Below are positions 1-8,350 of a stretch of 64,000 nt of DNA, in pieces. Made by a program: the position numbers and the translations under genes. Under the pieces are notes generated by a model that did not search any database, was not told where the DNA came from, and saw nothing but the letters and a program-made list of their open reading frames with translations. Origin of the DNA: JBFLVU01 sp964589625. Its GTDB lineage: Bacteria > Acidobacteriota > UBA4820 > DSQY01. The stretch is taken from positions 1-64,000 of the forward strand of contig CAZPSH010000006.1 in assembly GCA_964589625.1 (NCBI GenBank), written 5' to 3'. Within the stretch, counting starts at the first letter, position 1; every line of letters starts with the position of its first letter.

Positions 1-34
1 CTTGCTCCTGCTAAGCCGCTATCCGGTTACAAAA

Positions 35-481
35 TTATCTTGGACAGCAGTGGCCCGACCTATTGAAGACATACCGCTCGCCCGCCCTTCCCCAACGGAT
101 CCTGAAAGATTCTGAGCCGGCTCGGTCCACGTCCAGCAGGGAGATGGGGAGGAGGCTCTCCAGTGAGGCAAGGTTGGCCGCGTCCACCACGTTGGACACG
201 CGCGGAAAGCGACCTTCCAATGCGGCATGGAGGAGGTATTCGCTGGCCGGTTTTCCCCGTCCGGTGGGCTTGTAGCTTCCATGGCGGAGCATCTGGCGGA
301 CGGCTTCCTTCAGGCGGGTCGTCTCGGGATCCTCCTCCCGGCCGCGCCAACGCTCGAGGGCCCGTTCGAACTCCACCTCCCAGGTTCTTCCGCAGAGACC
401 CACCCGTGCGCCCTCGGCGCAGGCCCACCCGAGGGCAACCCCTTCAGCCCCGTTTTCCACTCGAACCGGCGCGCTGGGCAT
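35..481 (-). CDS. B3/4-domain protein (PheRS beta-like), C-terminally truncated
   Basis: Product of 148 aa from an ATG at 481. Residues about 95-140 (SNVVDAANLASLESLLPIS, then a DVDRAG and YVFNRSG stretch) look like the B3/4 tRNA-binding-type domain of phenylalanyl-tRNA synthetase beta and its stand-alone relatives (COG3382-type). These are usually about 220 aa and continue after the FNxxG motif with an IDLEGL-like strand. Here the frame runs into a stop a few codons after FNRSG, and none of the three minus-strand frames to position 1 restores the missing 60-70 residues. The first about 55 bases are also less GC-rich than the rest. Either the gene is truly broken or the window begins at an assembly junction. 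It lies 69 bases downstream of pnp in the same direction. Function in the cell is unknown. Confidence 0.6.
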   Translation of the reverse strand: MPSAPVRVENGAEGVALGWACAEGARVGLCGRTWEVEFERALERWRGREEDPETTRLKEAVRQMLRHGSYKPTGRGKPASEYLLHAALEGRFPRVSNVVDAANLASLESLLPISLLDVDRAGSESFRIRWGRAGERYVFNRSGHCCPR

Positions 482-502
482 GTTTGGCCCTCCCCCAACG
501 GA

Positions 503-528
503 ACGGGCGAGGGTCTCCCCTCGCCCGT
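503..528 (-). terminator. Strong hairpin immediately downstream of pnp
   Basis: A perfect 11-bp stem with a GAGA tetraloop (read on the minus strand) lies 22 bases after the pnp stop and just ahead of the B3/4 gene. It lacks a following U-tract, so it may be a transcript-stabilising or processing hairpin rather than a classical intrinsic terminator. Confidence 0.45.
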
Positions 529-550
529 GTCGGTTTTCATCCGGTTGAAG

Positions 551-2758
551 TTAACGTCGCGGCGGGCGGCGGTCGCGGTCGCGGCGGTCGCGGTCTCCAC
601 CGCGCGGCGGCCGACCGTCGTCGCGCGGGCGGGGGGGGCGGCGCTCCCCTTCGGGGCGATCCACCCAACCGTCCGGTTTGGGCAGGAGGGCCTTTCGGCT
701 CAGCCGGAGCTTTCCGCCGCGCTCGAAATCGAGCAGCTTGACCTCGATCTCGTCACCCACCTGCAGGTACTCCTCCACCTTCTCCACTCGCTTCCAGTCC
801 AGCTCGGAGACGTGCAAGAGCCCGTCCGTGCCGGGCAGGATCTCCACGAAGGCCCCGTACGGCTCGACCCTCCGCACCGTGCCCTTGTAGATCTTGCCCA
901 CCTCGGGTTCCTCCATCTGGGCGCGGATGAGCTCCAGGGCCTTCTGGGCCATTTCGGGGTTGTTCGAGGCGACGGTGACGGTCCCGTCCTCCTCGATGTT
1001 GATGTCCACGCCCGTATTCTCCTGGATGGCGCGGACGTTCTTGCCTCCGGGGCCGATGAGTTCCCCGATTTTGGACTTGGGGATCGTGACGGTGTAGATG
1101 CGCGGGGCCAGGGGGGAGATCTCCGGGCGGGGGGCGGGAAGCGTCTGGGCCATGAGCTCAAGCAGATGGAGCCTCCCCCGGTGGGCCTGCTCGAGGGCCT
1201 GCCTCATGATGTCAAAGGAGATCCCGTCCACCTTGATGTCCATTTGGAGGGCGGTGATCCCCGCGGCCGTTCCGGCCACTTTAAAGTCCATGTCCCCGTA
1301 GTGGTCCTCCAGGCCCGCGATGTCGGAGAGGATGGCGTAGCGGTCCCCCTCCATGACAAGCCCCATGGCCACGCCCGCCACGGGCGCCTTGATGGGAACG
1401 CCGGCGTCCATGAGGGCCAGGGTGGCCCCGCAGATGGTGGCCTGGGAGGATGAGCCGTTGGACTCCAGGATGTCGGACACGACGCGGATCGTATAGGGGA
1501 ACTCGGTCTCCGGGGGGATGACCGGGAGGACTGCGCGTTCCGCAAGGGCCCCATGGCCGATTTCGCGGCGCCCCGGACCCCGGACCATCTTGACCTCGCC
1601 CACGCTGAAGGGCGGGAAGTTGTAGTGGAGGATGAAGTGCTTCTCCTGACCCTCGAGGAGTCCGCTGAGCCTCTGCACGTCGGCGGCGGTGCCCAGGGTG
1701 CAGTTGGCGAGGGCCATCGTCTCGCCCCGCGCGAAAAGGGCGGACCCGTGCGTCCTCGGCAGCACGCCCACTTCGCTCCACACGGGACGGATCTCGTCGA
1801 AGAGGCGTCCGTCCACCCGGCGCCCCTCCTTGAGGAGAACGGTCCGGAACGTGCGGACGAGCACCTCGTGGAAGAGGTGGGCCGCTTCGGCCCGAGCCTC
1901 CTCGTCCTCCTCCGGCACGGTGGCCAGGAAGTCCTTCTCGACTTGGTCCAGGGCCGCGTACATGTTGAGCTTTCCGCGGACCGCCATGGCTTCCCGGAGG
2001 GGTCCGGCGACCTTCTGCTCGACGGCCGCGAGCTTCTCCGGATCCACGTGAGGGGCCTGAACCTGGATCTTCTGGATGTTGAGCCGGGAGTAGAGTTCCT
2101 CCTGGGCCGCCACGATTCTCTTGATCTCGCGGTGCGCGAGGTCCAGGGCCTCCACCATCTGTTCCTCGGAGAGCTCCTGGGCACCCGCCTCCACCATACA
2201 GATCGCCTCCTTGGTTCCCGCCACGAGGAGGTTCAGGCGGCTCTGCTGGATCACTCGCAGGGAGGGATTCACCACGAGCTGGCCGTCGATCAGGCCGATG
2301 CGGACGGCGCCCACGGGCCGGGTGAAGGGGATCGGCGAGCAATAGAGGGCGCACGAGGCGCCGTTGATCGCCATGAGGTCCGGGGCGTTCTCGAAGTCCG
2401 CGGAGAGCACCATGGCGATGACCTGGGTCTCCAGGTGGTAGCCCTCGGGGAACAACGGGCGGAGGGGGCGGTCGATCATCCGGCAGACCAGCACTTCCGG
2501 ATCCGTCGGCTTGCCCTCGCGCTTGAAGAAGCCGCCGGGGATGCGCCCGCCGGCGTAGGTGAACTCGCGGTAGTCCACGGTAAAGGGAAGGAAGTCCAGA
2601 CCGGGACGCTCCTTCTTGTCCATGCCGGCGGTCACGAGGACCACCGAGTCTCCATAGCGCACCCACATGGCGCCGTGGGCCTGCTTCGCCACCTTGCCGG
2701 TGGACAGCCTGAGGGCCCTGCCCCCCACTTCGACTTCAACGGTCTCTTCGCGGTACAT
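551..2758 (-). CDS. pnp: Polyribonucleotide nucleotidyltransferase (PNPase)
   Basis: 735 aa, the usual PNPase length. Phosphorolytic 3'-5' exoribonuclease of the RNA degradosome. Two RNase PH-like domains (about residues 10-230 and 310-540) are followed by a KH domain (about 550-615, with GELIGPGGKNVRAI) and an S1 domain (about 620-690, YGAFVEILPGTDGLLHVSEL). The last about 40 residues are almost only Arg, Asp, Pro and Gly, a basic disordered tail. Start is the ATG at 2758, with GAGGAGC upstream. It follows rpsO by 73 bases, the common rpsO-pnp order. The spacer can form a stem (GACACG pairing with CGTGTC), reminiscent of the structured pnp leaders through which PNPase autoregulates in enterobacteria; this similarity is only positional. 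Confidence 0.98.
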   Translation of the reverse strand: MYREETVEVEVGGRALRLSTGKVAKQAHGAMWVRYGDSVVLVTAGMDKKERPGLDFLPFTVDYREFTYAGGRIPGGFFKREGKPTDPEVLVCRMIDRPLRPLFPEGYHLETQVIAMVLSADFENAPDLMAINGASCALYCSPIPFTRPVGAVRIGLIDGQLVVNPSLRVIQQSRLNLLVAGTKEAICMVEAGAQELSEEQMVEALDLAHREIKRIVAAQEELYSRLNIQKIQVQAPHVDPEKLAAVEQKVAGPLREAMAVRGKLNMYAALDQVEKDFLATVPEEDEEARAEAAHLFHEVLVRTFRTVLLKEGRRVDGRLFDEIRPVWSEVGVLPRTHGSALFARGETMALANCTLGTAADVQRLSGLLEGQEKHFILHYNFPPFSVGEVKMVRGPGRREIGHGALAERAVLPVIPPETEFPYTIRVVSDILESNGSSSQATICGATLALMDAGVPIKAPVAGVAMGLVMEGDRYAILSDIAGLEDHYGDMDFKVAGTAAGITALQMDIKVDGISFDIMRQALEQAHRGRLHLLELMAQTLPAPRPEISPLAPRIYTVTIPKSKIGELIGPGGKNVRAIQENTGVDINIEEDGTVTVASNNPEMAQKALELIRAQMEEPEVGKIYKGTVRRVEPYGAFVEILPGTDGLLHVSELDWKRVEKVEEYLQVGDEIEVKLLDFERGGKLRLSRKALLPKPDGWVDRPEGERRPPRPRDDGRPPRGGDRDRRDRDRRPPRR

Positions 2759-2831
2759 GATTGCTCCTCGTTGACACGGGACACACCCCCCCCGTCGGCG
2801 GGGAGAAAGGCGTCCGTTCGTGTCGGGGGGA

Positions 2832-3095
2832 CTACTTGCGCAGACCCAGGCGGCCGATGAGGTCGCGATACCGCTCGATGTCCCTGTCCTTGAGGTAGTT
2901 CAGGAGCCGGCGGCGTTGACCGACCAGCATGAGAAGGCCTCGGCGGGTGGCGAAATCTTTGCGGTGCTTCTTGAGGTGTTCGGTGAGGGAGCTGATGCGG
3001 TCCGACAGGAGCGCGATCTGCACCTCCGGGGAGCCCGTGTCGGCAGGGTTCTTTCCGAACTGCTCGATCAGGGCCTTCTTCGTTTGCTTCTCCAT
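2832..3095 (-). CDS. rpsO: 30S ribosomal protein S15
   Basis: 87 aa, standard S15 length. It binds 16S rRNA in the platform of the small subunit. The family signatures DTGSPEVQIALLSDRI and HRKDFATRRGLLMLVGQRRR are present. The ATG at 3095 is preceded by AGGAGAAACTCG, a good ribosome binding site. It is the first gene of the rpsO-pnp unit and has a plausible promoter just upstream. Confidence 0.98.
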   Translation of the reverse strand: MEKQTKKALIEQFGKNPADTGSPEVQIALLSDRISSLTEHLKKHRKDFATRRGLLMLVGQRRRLLNYLKDRDIERYRDLIGRLGLRK

Positions 3096-3128
3096 CTTCG
3101 AGTTTCTCCTATCTGTCTCAAAGGAAAG

Positions 3129-3158
3129 AGCATAGCACACCCCCGCTTCTCCTGTAAA
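3129..3158 (-). promoter_or_regulatory. Putative sigma-70 promoter for rpsO-pnp
   Basis: On the minus strand TTTACA and TATGCT are separated by 18 bases, ending about 33 bases before the rpsO start. The -35 lies inside the loop of a GC hairpin (CCCCCGC / GCGGGGG) that may regulate or insulate the unit. Confidence 0.5.
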
Positions 3159-3257
3159 GAGCGGGGGGGGCGTCCCTGGTCGATTCCGCAACCCTCCCGA
3201 GACGGAGTCTCCACGAAGCCCGCGCACCCTTGCGGGTGAAAGGAGGCCCGAAAAAGA

Positions 3258-4379
3258 GTGGCCACCATTCTGTACAGCCTTTCCGGAGAGGGGCGGGGGC
3301 ACTGCACCCGCGTCCGGGCCGTGGTGGAGCGCCTGAGGGAGCGGCACCGCGTGGTCCTCTTCGCCCCGGGCCAAGCCTACGAACCCCTGCGCGAGGCCTT
3401 CGCCCGTTCCGAGGTTCCCGTCCACCGCCTTCGGGGGCTCCGCTTCCGCTACGGCGCCTCGGGCGGCTTGGCGCCACTGGGGACGGCCGCGGGGGCCCTG
3501 GCCTACATCCGCAAGCTGAACGGCACCCTCGCCTTCCTCGACGCCCATTTGAAGCGGGAGCGGCCCGACCTCTGCATCACCGACTTCGAGCCCGCCCTTC
3601 CGAGGGCGGCGCGCCGCCTGGGCATCCCCTTCGTCAGCCTCGACCACCAGCACTTCTTGACGGTCAACGACCTCTCGTCCCTCCCCTCGGGCTTGAGGGC
3701 CGCCGCCTGGGGTATGTCCCTCGTGGTCCGGGCCTACTATCAGGGCCAGGCGGCCACGGTGGTTTCCTCCTTCTGCGCCCCTCCTCTGCGGCCCGGACTG
3801 CGAAACGTCCACCAGGTGGGCCCCCTCCTCCGCCCCGAACTTCGGCGGGTCCTTCCCCGCAGGGAGGGGTTCCTCCTTGTCTACCTGCGGCGGGGAGGCA
3901 TGGAGGGCGTTCTTTCCGCCCTGCGGAGACTCGGCCTGGATGCGAGGGTCTACGGGGCCGGAGAGCGTCCCCCGGAGGACCGCCTGACCTTTCGGCCCAT
4001 TGGGGAATCCGGGTTCCTTGCCGACCTGGCGGCCTGCGAAGCCCTGATCACCACGGCCGGGAACCAGGTGGTAGGGGAATCGCTCTTCCTGGGCAAGCCC
4101 GTGCTCGCACTCCCGGAACCGGGCAACTTCGAACAGGCCATCAACGCACATTTCCTGAGGCTCGGCGGCGCCGGGGACTGGGCGGACCCCCGGAGCCTGA
4201 CCTCTCGCCGGGTGGAGACCTTTCTGAACGCCCTTCCCCTATACCGGGACCGCATCGGCTCGGAGGCGAGGGACGGCACTCAAGCGGCGGTGGACCTGAT
4301 CGAGCGACAACTCGCGGGGAACCTCGTCAGCTCACCGTCTCGTGGAACACCACGCCCCGACGGGCCAGTTCCTGCATGA
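3258..4379 (+). CDS. Glycosyltransferase of the MJ1255/VC2487 (MurG-like GT-B) family
   Basis: 373 aa from a GTG start with AGGAGG about 12 bases upstream. The N terminus (TILYSLSGEGRGHCTRV) matches the nucleotide-sugar glycosyltransferases annotated as MJ1255-type. The C-terminal half has the GT-B donor-site pattern TTAGNQVVGESLFLGKPVLALPE followed by FEQAINA, as in MurG and related UDP-sugar transferases. No membrane helices are evident, so it is probably a cytosolic or peripheral enzyme. Acceptor and product cannot be read from the sequence. It is monocistronic, and its last 53 bases overlap the 3' end of the convergent oxidoreductase gene. Confidence 0.8.
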   Translation: MATILYSLSGEGRGHCTRVRAVVERLRERHRVVLFAPGQAYEPLREAFARSEVPVHRLRGLRFRYGASGGLAPLGTAAGALAYIRKLNGTLAFLDAHLKRERPDLCITDFEPALPRAARRLGIPFVSLDHQHFLTVNDLSSLPSGLRAAAWGMSLVVRAYYQGQAATVVSSFCAPPLRPGLRNVHQVGPLLRPELRRVLPRREGFLLVYLRRGGMEGVLSALRRLGLDARVYGAGERPPEDRLTFRPIGESGFLADLAACEALITTAGNQVVGESLFLGKPVLALPEPGNFEQAINAHFLRLGGAGDWADPRSLTSRRVETFLNALPLYRDRIGSEARDGTQAAVDLIERQLAGNLVSSPSRGTPRPDGPVPA

Positions 4380-5457
4380 CGAACAGGTGGCATCCGGGCT
4401 CCCTGCCGAGGAACTCGGGAGGGGACACCCCCGGACGCCGGAACATGCCGCGGGCCACCAGCCGCGCGCACGCCGTGCAGGTGTACCCCGTCGTCCGGGC
4501 CATGGACGTGGTCCGGGTGGCGGCGTCGTACCGGTCCAGCAAGTCGTACACGCGCCTGATCCTCCGGCCGTCCTTCTCGCCTTCCACGGTGACGCGCATG
4601 ACGGTGAAGTCCTCCTCCCCCTCGGTCAGCTGCCACATGGGGAAGAGAAGCTTGGAGGTGAGGTCCAAGGGCCGCACCGATACCCCGCCGACTTCCACCG
4701 GGTCCTTGGAGAAGAGCCCCGTTTCCCTCAGGACCCGCATTTTCTCGATGTGGCCGGGGTACCGCAGGGTCTTCTCCTTCATGTTCGGGACCTTGCAGGT
4801 GGTGAGGAGGCTCCTCAGGCCGTCCGTGTTGAAGGCCTCCAGCGTGCCGACCTGCGGAAAGTCCAGCAGTTCGGGGTCGGAGAGGGCCGGGCGAACCACC
4901 ACCTCCCCCTGCTCTACGAAACGGGCGGGGCGCACGTACTCCTCGATCACGTCCGAAGGCGAGAAGACGGCCTTGTACTCGTACGGCCACACCCGGATCG
5001 CGGGCAGGCCGCCCACCAGGCAGTCGAAGCGGTCGATGCGGTCCATGGCGGTCTGGGAGTAGCCGAGGATGAGGTTGCTGGCGCCCGGGGCGATGCCGCA
5101 GTCCATCACGGCCACGACCCTCTTCTCCCGGGCCAGGGCGTCCAGGGCGAAGGGGTCCTCCTCGAAGAAGGAGATGTCCACCACGTTTCGCCCGAGCCCG
5201 ATGAGCGTCTTGAGGGTCTCGAATCCCATGTGGCCGGGAACGGCCCCCACCACCAGGTCGGCCCCCGTTACCGCGCGCGCCACCTCCTCCGGCTTCGAAA
5301 GGTCCGCGCGGAGCGGGGTCACTCCCGCCACGCCCGCCAACCCGTCCAGGGAGGCCTGGGACAGGTCCGCGGCGGTCACGGAGAACTCGCCCCCCTTGGC
5401 CAGATCCCGGGCGATGGCCTTGCCCACCCGCCCGGCGCCCAACACGACCACGTGCAT
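4327..5457 (-). CDS. Saccharopine dehydrogenase-family oxidoreductase
   Basis: 376 aa. Begins with a Rossmann dinucleotide-binding motif, VVVLGAGRVGKAIA, followed by strand-helix repeats (GADLVVGAVPGHMG, VVDISFFEED, DCGIAPGASNLILG) typical of the saccharopine dehydrogenase / carboxynorspermidine synthase superfamily. The C-terminal half contains the substrate-domain pattern ending TTGYTCTACARLVARGM. The ATG at 5457 has GGGAGGATCTC upstream, which decides the start. Family members perform reductive or oxidative steps on lysine-like amino acids; the substrate here is unknown. A link to the lysine-type chemistry of the kamA operon 17 kb away is possible but unsupported. Confidence 0.85.
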   Translation of the reverse strand: MHVVVLGAGRVGKAIARDLAKGGEFSVTAADLSQASLDGLAGVAGVTPLRADLSKPEEVARAVTGADLVVGAVPGHMGFETLKTLIGLGRNVVDISFFEEDPFALDALAREKRVVAVMDCGIAPGASNLILGYSQTAMDRIDRFDCLVGGLPAIRVWPYEYKAVFSPSDVIEEYVRPARFVEQGEVVVRPALSDPELLDFPQVGTLEAFNTDGLRSLLTTCKVPNMKEKTLRYPGHIEKMRVLRETGLFSKDPVEVGGVSVRPLDLTSKLLFPMWQLTEGEEDFTVMRVTVEGEKDGRRIRRVYDLLDRYDAATRTTSMARTTGYTCTACARLVARGMFRRPGVSPPEFLGREPGCHLFVMQELARRGVVFHETVS

Positions 5458-5560
5458 GAGATCCTCCCGGAGCCAAGCGGCGGGCCCCTCGCCCCCGCTG
5501 GCCGGGAGTATAGCACTCCGGGAGGCGGAGGCCGGAACTCCGCCGTTCCGGCCTTCCCCG

Positions 5561-8350
5561 TCAGCGACCGCAAAGGCCGCCGAAGGGACAGGCGGCGCAA
5601 GCCCTCGGTTCCAAGGGGTCGGGCTCAAAAGGGATCGCAGGATCGAGAATCTCCCCCAGGACCCTCCGGATGACCGGCAAATACACCCCCTCCATCTCCG
5701 CCTCGGAGCCGGAGGATTCGCCGAAGAGTGGGGCGGGCGACTCCTTCGGGTCGCGCAGGGAGAGGAGCACGGCGGAGAGGCTCCCGTAGGGCACGCCCCG
5801 GGCCCTGTGGACCAGTTCCACGTAGGCCGGCAGCTGGACGGACTTGACGGCGCGGGCAAGGTCCCTTCGGGTGGATTCGACCGAAACCCGGCCCGGATCG
5901 GGGATGTATTTCTTCCGAAGGGACTTCCCGCTTTTGTAATCCACGATCCGGAGTGCGCCCCCCCACCCTTCGAGACGATCCAGTTCCCCGCGCAGAATCA
6001 CGATCGCCCCAGGCGCATCGAAGGGCGCCTCCACGGGCAGATTCACTCCGTGCAGGACGGTTTCCTCCGCCTCCTCCTGGCGCTCTCTTCGAAGAAGGTC
6101 GCCGATCCGCCTTTCCGCCAGCATCCCCGTAAGGGCCGTCGCACCCGATCCTCGGAAATGGGTCGCCACGACGGCCGGCAGGCGGCCGAGCATCTCGTCG
6201 TAGATCCCCGGCGCCAGGACCTCCCCCGCGTGCGGCCCGTAGAGATCCGCCAGGACGGCGTGGAGGCGCCTCCCCGTCCCCCGCGAATCGCCCTCATCGA
6301 GGGTCTCCCTCTCGCGAAGGCCCGCCGCGTGTCCGTAGTAGAAGGCCATGGGACATCGGAGGTAGGCGTCCAGGGACGTCGGAGAGTAGGCCATCGAGAG
6401 GAGCCGTTTCAGCATCTCGGGGGATTTCGCCGCGGTGGGCCGCGCCCGCCCCCCTTCCGTTGAGGCAGGGAGGCGGAGGGACCGGACAGAGGACTCCCGG
6501 CCATCCCGGCGGGCCTCGTACAAGAGCTGGTCCACGAAGTGGGACCTTCCCGCCTCGGGGCCGTCGACGTACAGGAGGCAGAACCGCTTCGAGGACTCGA
6601 GGAGCCGGAAGAGATGGTACCGATAGACCTCCTCCCGCTCGATGGCCCCGGGGAGGCCCAGGGCTTTCCGGAAGAAGGGGGGCAGGACGGGATCGGGGGG
6701 GAAGGCCGTGGGGAGTACGTCCTCCGATGCGTCCAGGACCACGACGGTGTCAAACCGGAGGGCCTGGCTCTCCAGGAGGCCCATCACTTGGAGCCCCCGC
6801 ACGGGGAGGCCCGTGAAGGCAACCCGGGCTTCCCTCAGCCTCCCCCTCATGAAGTCGACGAGGGCCTGCCGGCTGGAGCCGCCGTGCCCGGAGGCCGGAA
6901 GCTCCGCCAACCCGTCGAGCAAGGACACGGCCCGTGCGAAGCAGTCCCGGTAGAAGGGGTGGAGGGGGGCCGGGGACCGGTGGGCCACCTCCTCGAGAAC
7001 CGCCCGCAGGGCCCGCGAGAGCCCCTCCAAGGTGGCCGCCCTTTTCGCCCGCCGGATGAACAGGTCGTGGACGCGCCGGAGGGCGGAGGCGTAGGCCCCC
7101 TCCGCCGGCCCTTCGGGCTGCATGGCCCGGGCCCGGCGGTAAAGGACGGAGGACCCCTCCAAGGCGGCGAGAAGGACCCGGGGGCTCCCCTCCCGGAGGA
7201 TTTCCTCCTCGACGGCGTGGGCCAGGGGCCGCAACGCTCCGAGGCCCTGGCCCTCCACGGAGAGGTTCTTGACGTAGGGGTGCAAGAGGAGGTCAAGGTA
7301 CGCGCGGGAGGAGACCCGCTCCTCCCCGGTCTCTTCGGCCAAGTCCAGAACCCTCAAGAAGAGAGCCAGGAGGGGGGTCCGCGCCAGGGGGTAGCCCAGG
7401 GTGACATTGAACTCCCCCGGAAAGGGCGCCATGCCGTCCCACAGGAGGGGCTGGAGGCTTCCGGGGTCGGGGAGCACCACCACCGTGGAATCCGGATCCG
7501 CCCTCTCCCTTTCGAGGTAGGCGCCCGCGAAGAGGGCCTCGGCGTGGACCCCGGGAGCGGAACATACTTCCACCGGCGGGGGGGCGGAGGGACGGGGGGG
7601 CGAGCCCGCGCCTCTTCCGGAAGGAAAGGCCCGCTCCATGGTCCCGAAGGCCGCCCATTCCCTCCCGTCGTGGTGCCGAAGGACCCTCACGTCGGCGACC
7701 CGTCCCGCCGCCTCCACCAGCCGTGCCTGCCCCCGCGAAAAGGAGAAGAAGCCGACAAAGAGGAGGCGGGAGGGAACCTTCGCCGACCCGGACGCCAGTT
7801 GGGAGAGAGCGCGGGCATAGATCCCCCCTCTCGTGAAGGACCTCGCCGCCGAGACGCGGGATTCGAAGGCCTCGCGGATCTGGGGATACCGCTCGTAGAA
7901 CTCGCGCACCGGAGGTGCCAGGAGGTCGAAGGAATCGAGCCCGCGGAGACGGAGGAGGTCCGCGTCGGGGACCATCTCCTCCCCCAGCGTCCCCATCGCC
8001 TCCAGGAAGGCGGCTCCCCAAGCGTAGAAGGCGACCAGGTCGCCCGCCAAGACCCTTAAGACCGGGCCGCCGGCGGAGGCCATGGCCTCCGACAGGAGCG
8101 CGACGGCGCGGCTCTCCTCGAGGCCATCGCCCGGGGCTCCCGCCAGCCGGGCGGCGAGGGACTCCATCGTAAGAAGCAAGGGAGGTCGACACGGTCCGCC
8201 TGCGGACGTTGCGTAGCGCTTCGCGAAGTGTTGGGCGGCACGGCTTCCGGGAAAGACCACGGCCGCGCAGTCGGGGGGGGCTCCCTGACATTCGGCGAGG
8301 GCCCTATCCAGGAGATCCTCCCCCACGGGAACATCCAGGAGGGTTACCAC
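5561..8350 (-). CDS. addB: AddB-like helicase/nuclease subunit with PD-(D/E)XK domain
   Basis: 929 aa, with a GTG start overlapping the 3' end of addA by 7 bases. The C-terminal third is a RecB-family nuclease: a cysteine in YLRCPMAFYY (about residue 668), the catalytic core with DRLEG and IVDYKSGK (about 800), and a terminal C-x2-C-x5-C set (CAACPFGGLCG). The four cysteines match the AddB iron-sulphur cluster arrangement. The N-terminal part is helicase-like (FPGSRAAQHFAKRY), but no canonical Walker A GxxGxGKT is visible, so the motor activity would come from AddA. Its role is double-strand-break end processing for RecA-dependent recombination. Confidence 0.8.
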   Translation of the reverse strand: MVTLLDVPVGEDLLDRALAECQGAPPDCAAVVFPGSRAAQHFAKRYATSAGGPCRPPLLLTMESLAARLAGAPGDGLEESRAVALLSEAMASAGGPVLRVLAGDLVAFYAWGAAFLEAMGTLGEEMVPDADLLRLRGLDSFDLLAPPVREFYERYPQIREAFESRVSAARSFTRGGIYARALSQLASGSAKVPSRLLFVGFFSFSRGQARLVEAAGRVADVRVLRHHDGREWAAFGTMERAFPSGRGAGSPPRPSAPPPVEVCSAPGVHAEALFAGAYLERERADPDSTVVVLPDPGSLQPLLWDGMAPFPGEFNVTLGYPLARTPLLALFLRVLDLAEETGEERVSSRAYLDLLLHPYVKNLSVEGQGLGALRPLAHAVEEEILREGSPRVLLAALEGSSVLYRRARAMQPEGPAEGAYASALRRVHDLFIRRAKRAATLEGLSRALRAVLEEVAHRSPAPLHPFYRDCFARAVSLLDGLAELPASGHGGSSRQALVDFMRGRLREARVAFTGLPVRGLQVMGLLESQALRFDTVVVLDASEDVLPTAFPPDPVLPPFFRKALGLPGAIEREEVYRYHLFRLLESSKRFCLLYVDGPEAGRSHFVDQLLYEARRDGRESSVRSLRLPASTEGGRARPTAAKSPEMLKRLLSMAYSPTSLDAYLRCPMAFYYGHAAGLRERETLDEGDSRGTGRRLHAVLADLYGPHAGEVLAPGIYDEMLGRLPAVVATHFRGSGATALTGMLAERRIGDLLRRERQEEAEETVLHGVNLPVEAPFDAPGAIVILRGELDRLEGWGGALRIVDYKSGKSLRKKYIPDPGRVSVESTRRDLARAVKSVQLPAYVELVHRARGVPYGSLSAVLLSLRDPKESPAPLFGESSGSEAEMEGVYLPVIRRVLGEILDPAIPFEPDPLEPRACAACPFGGLCGR

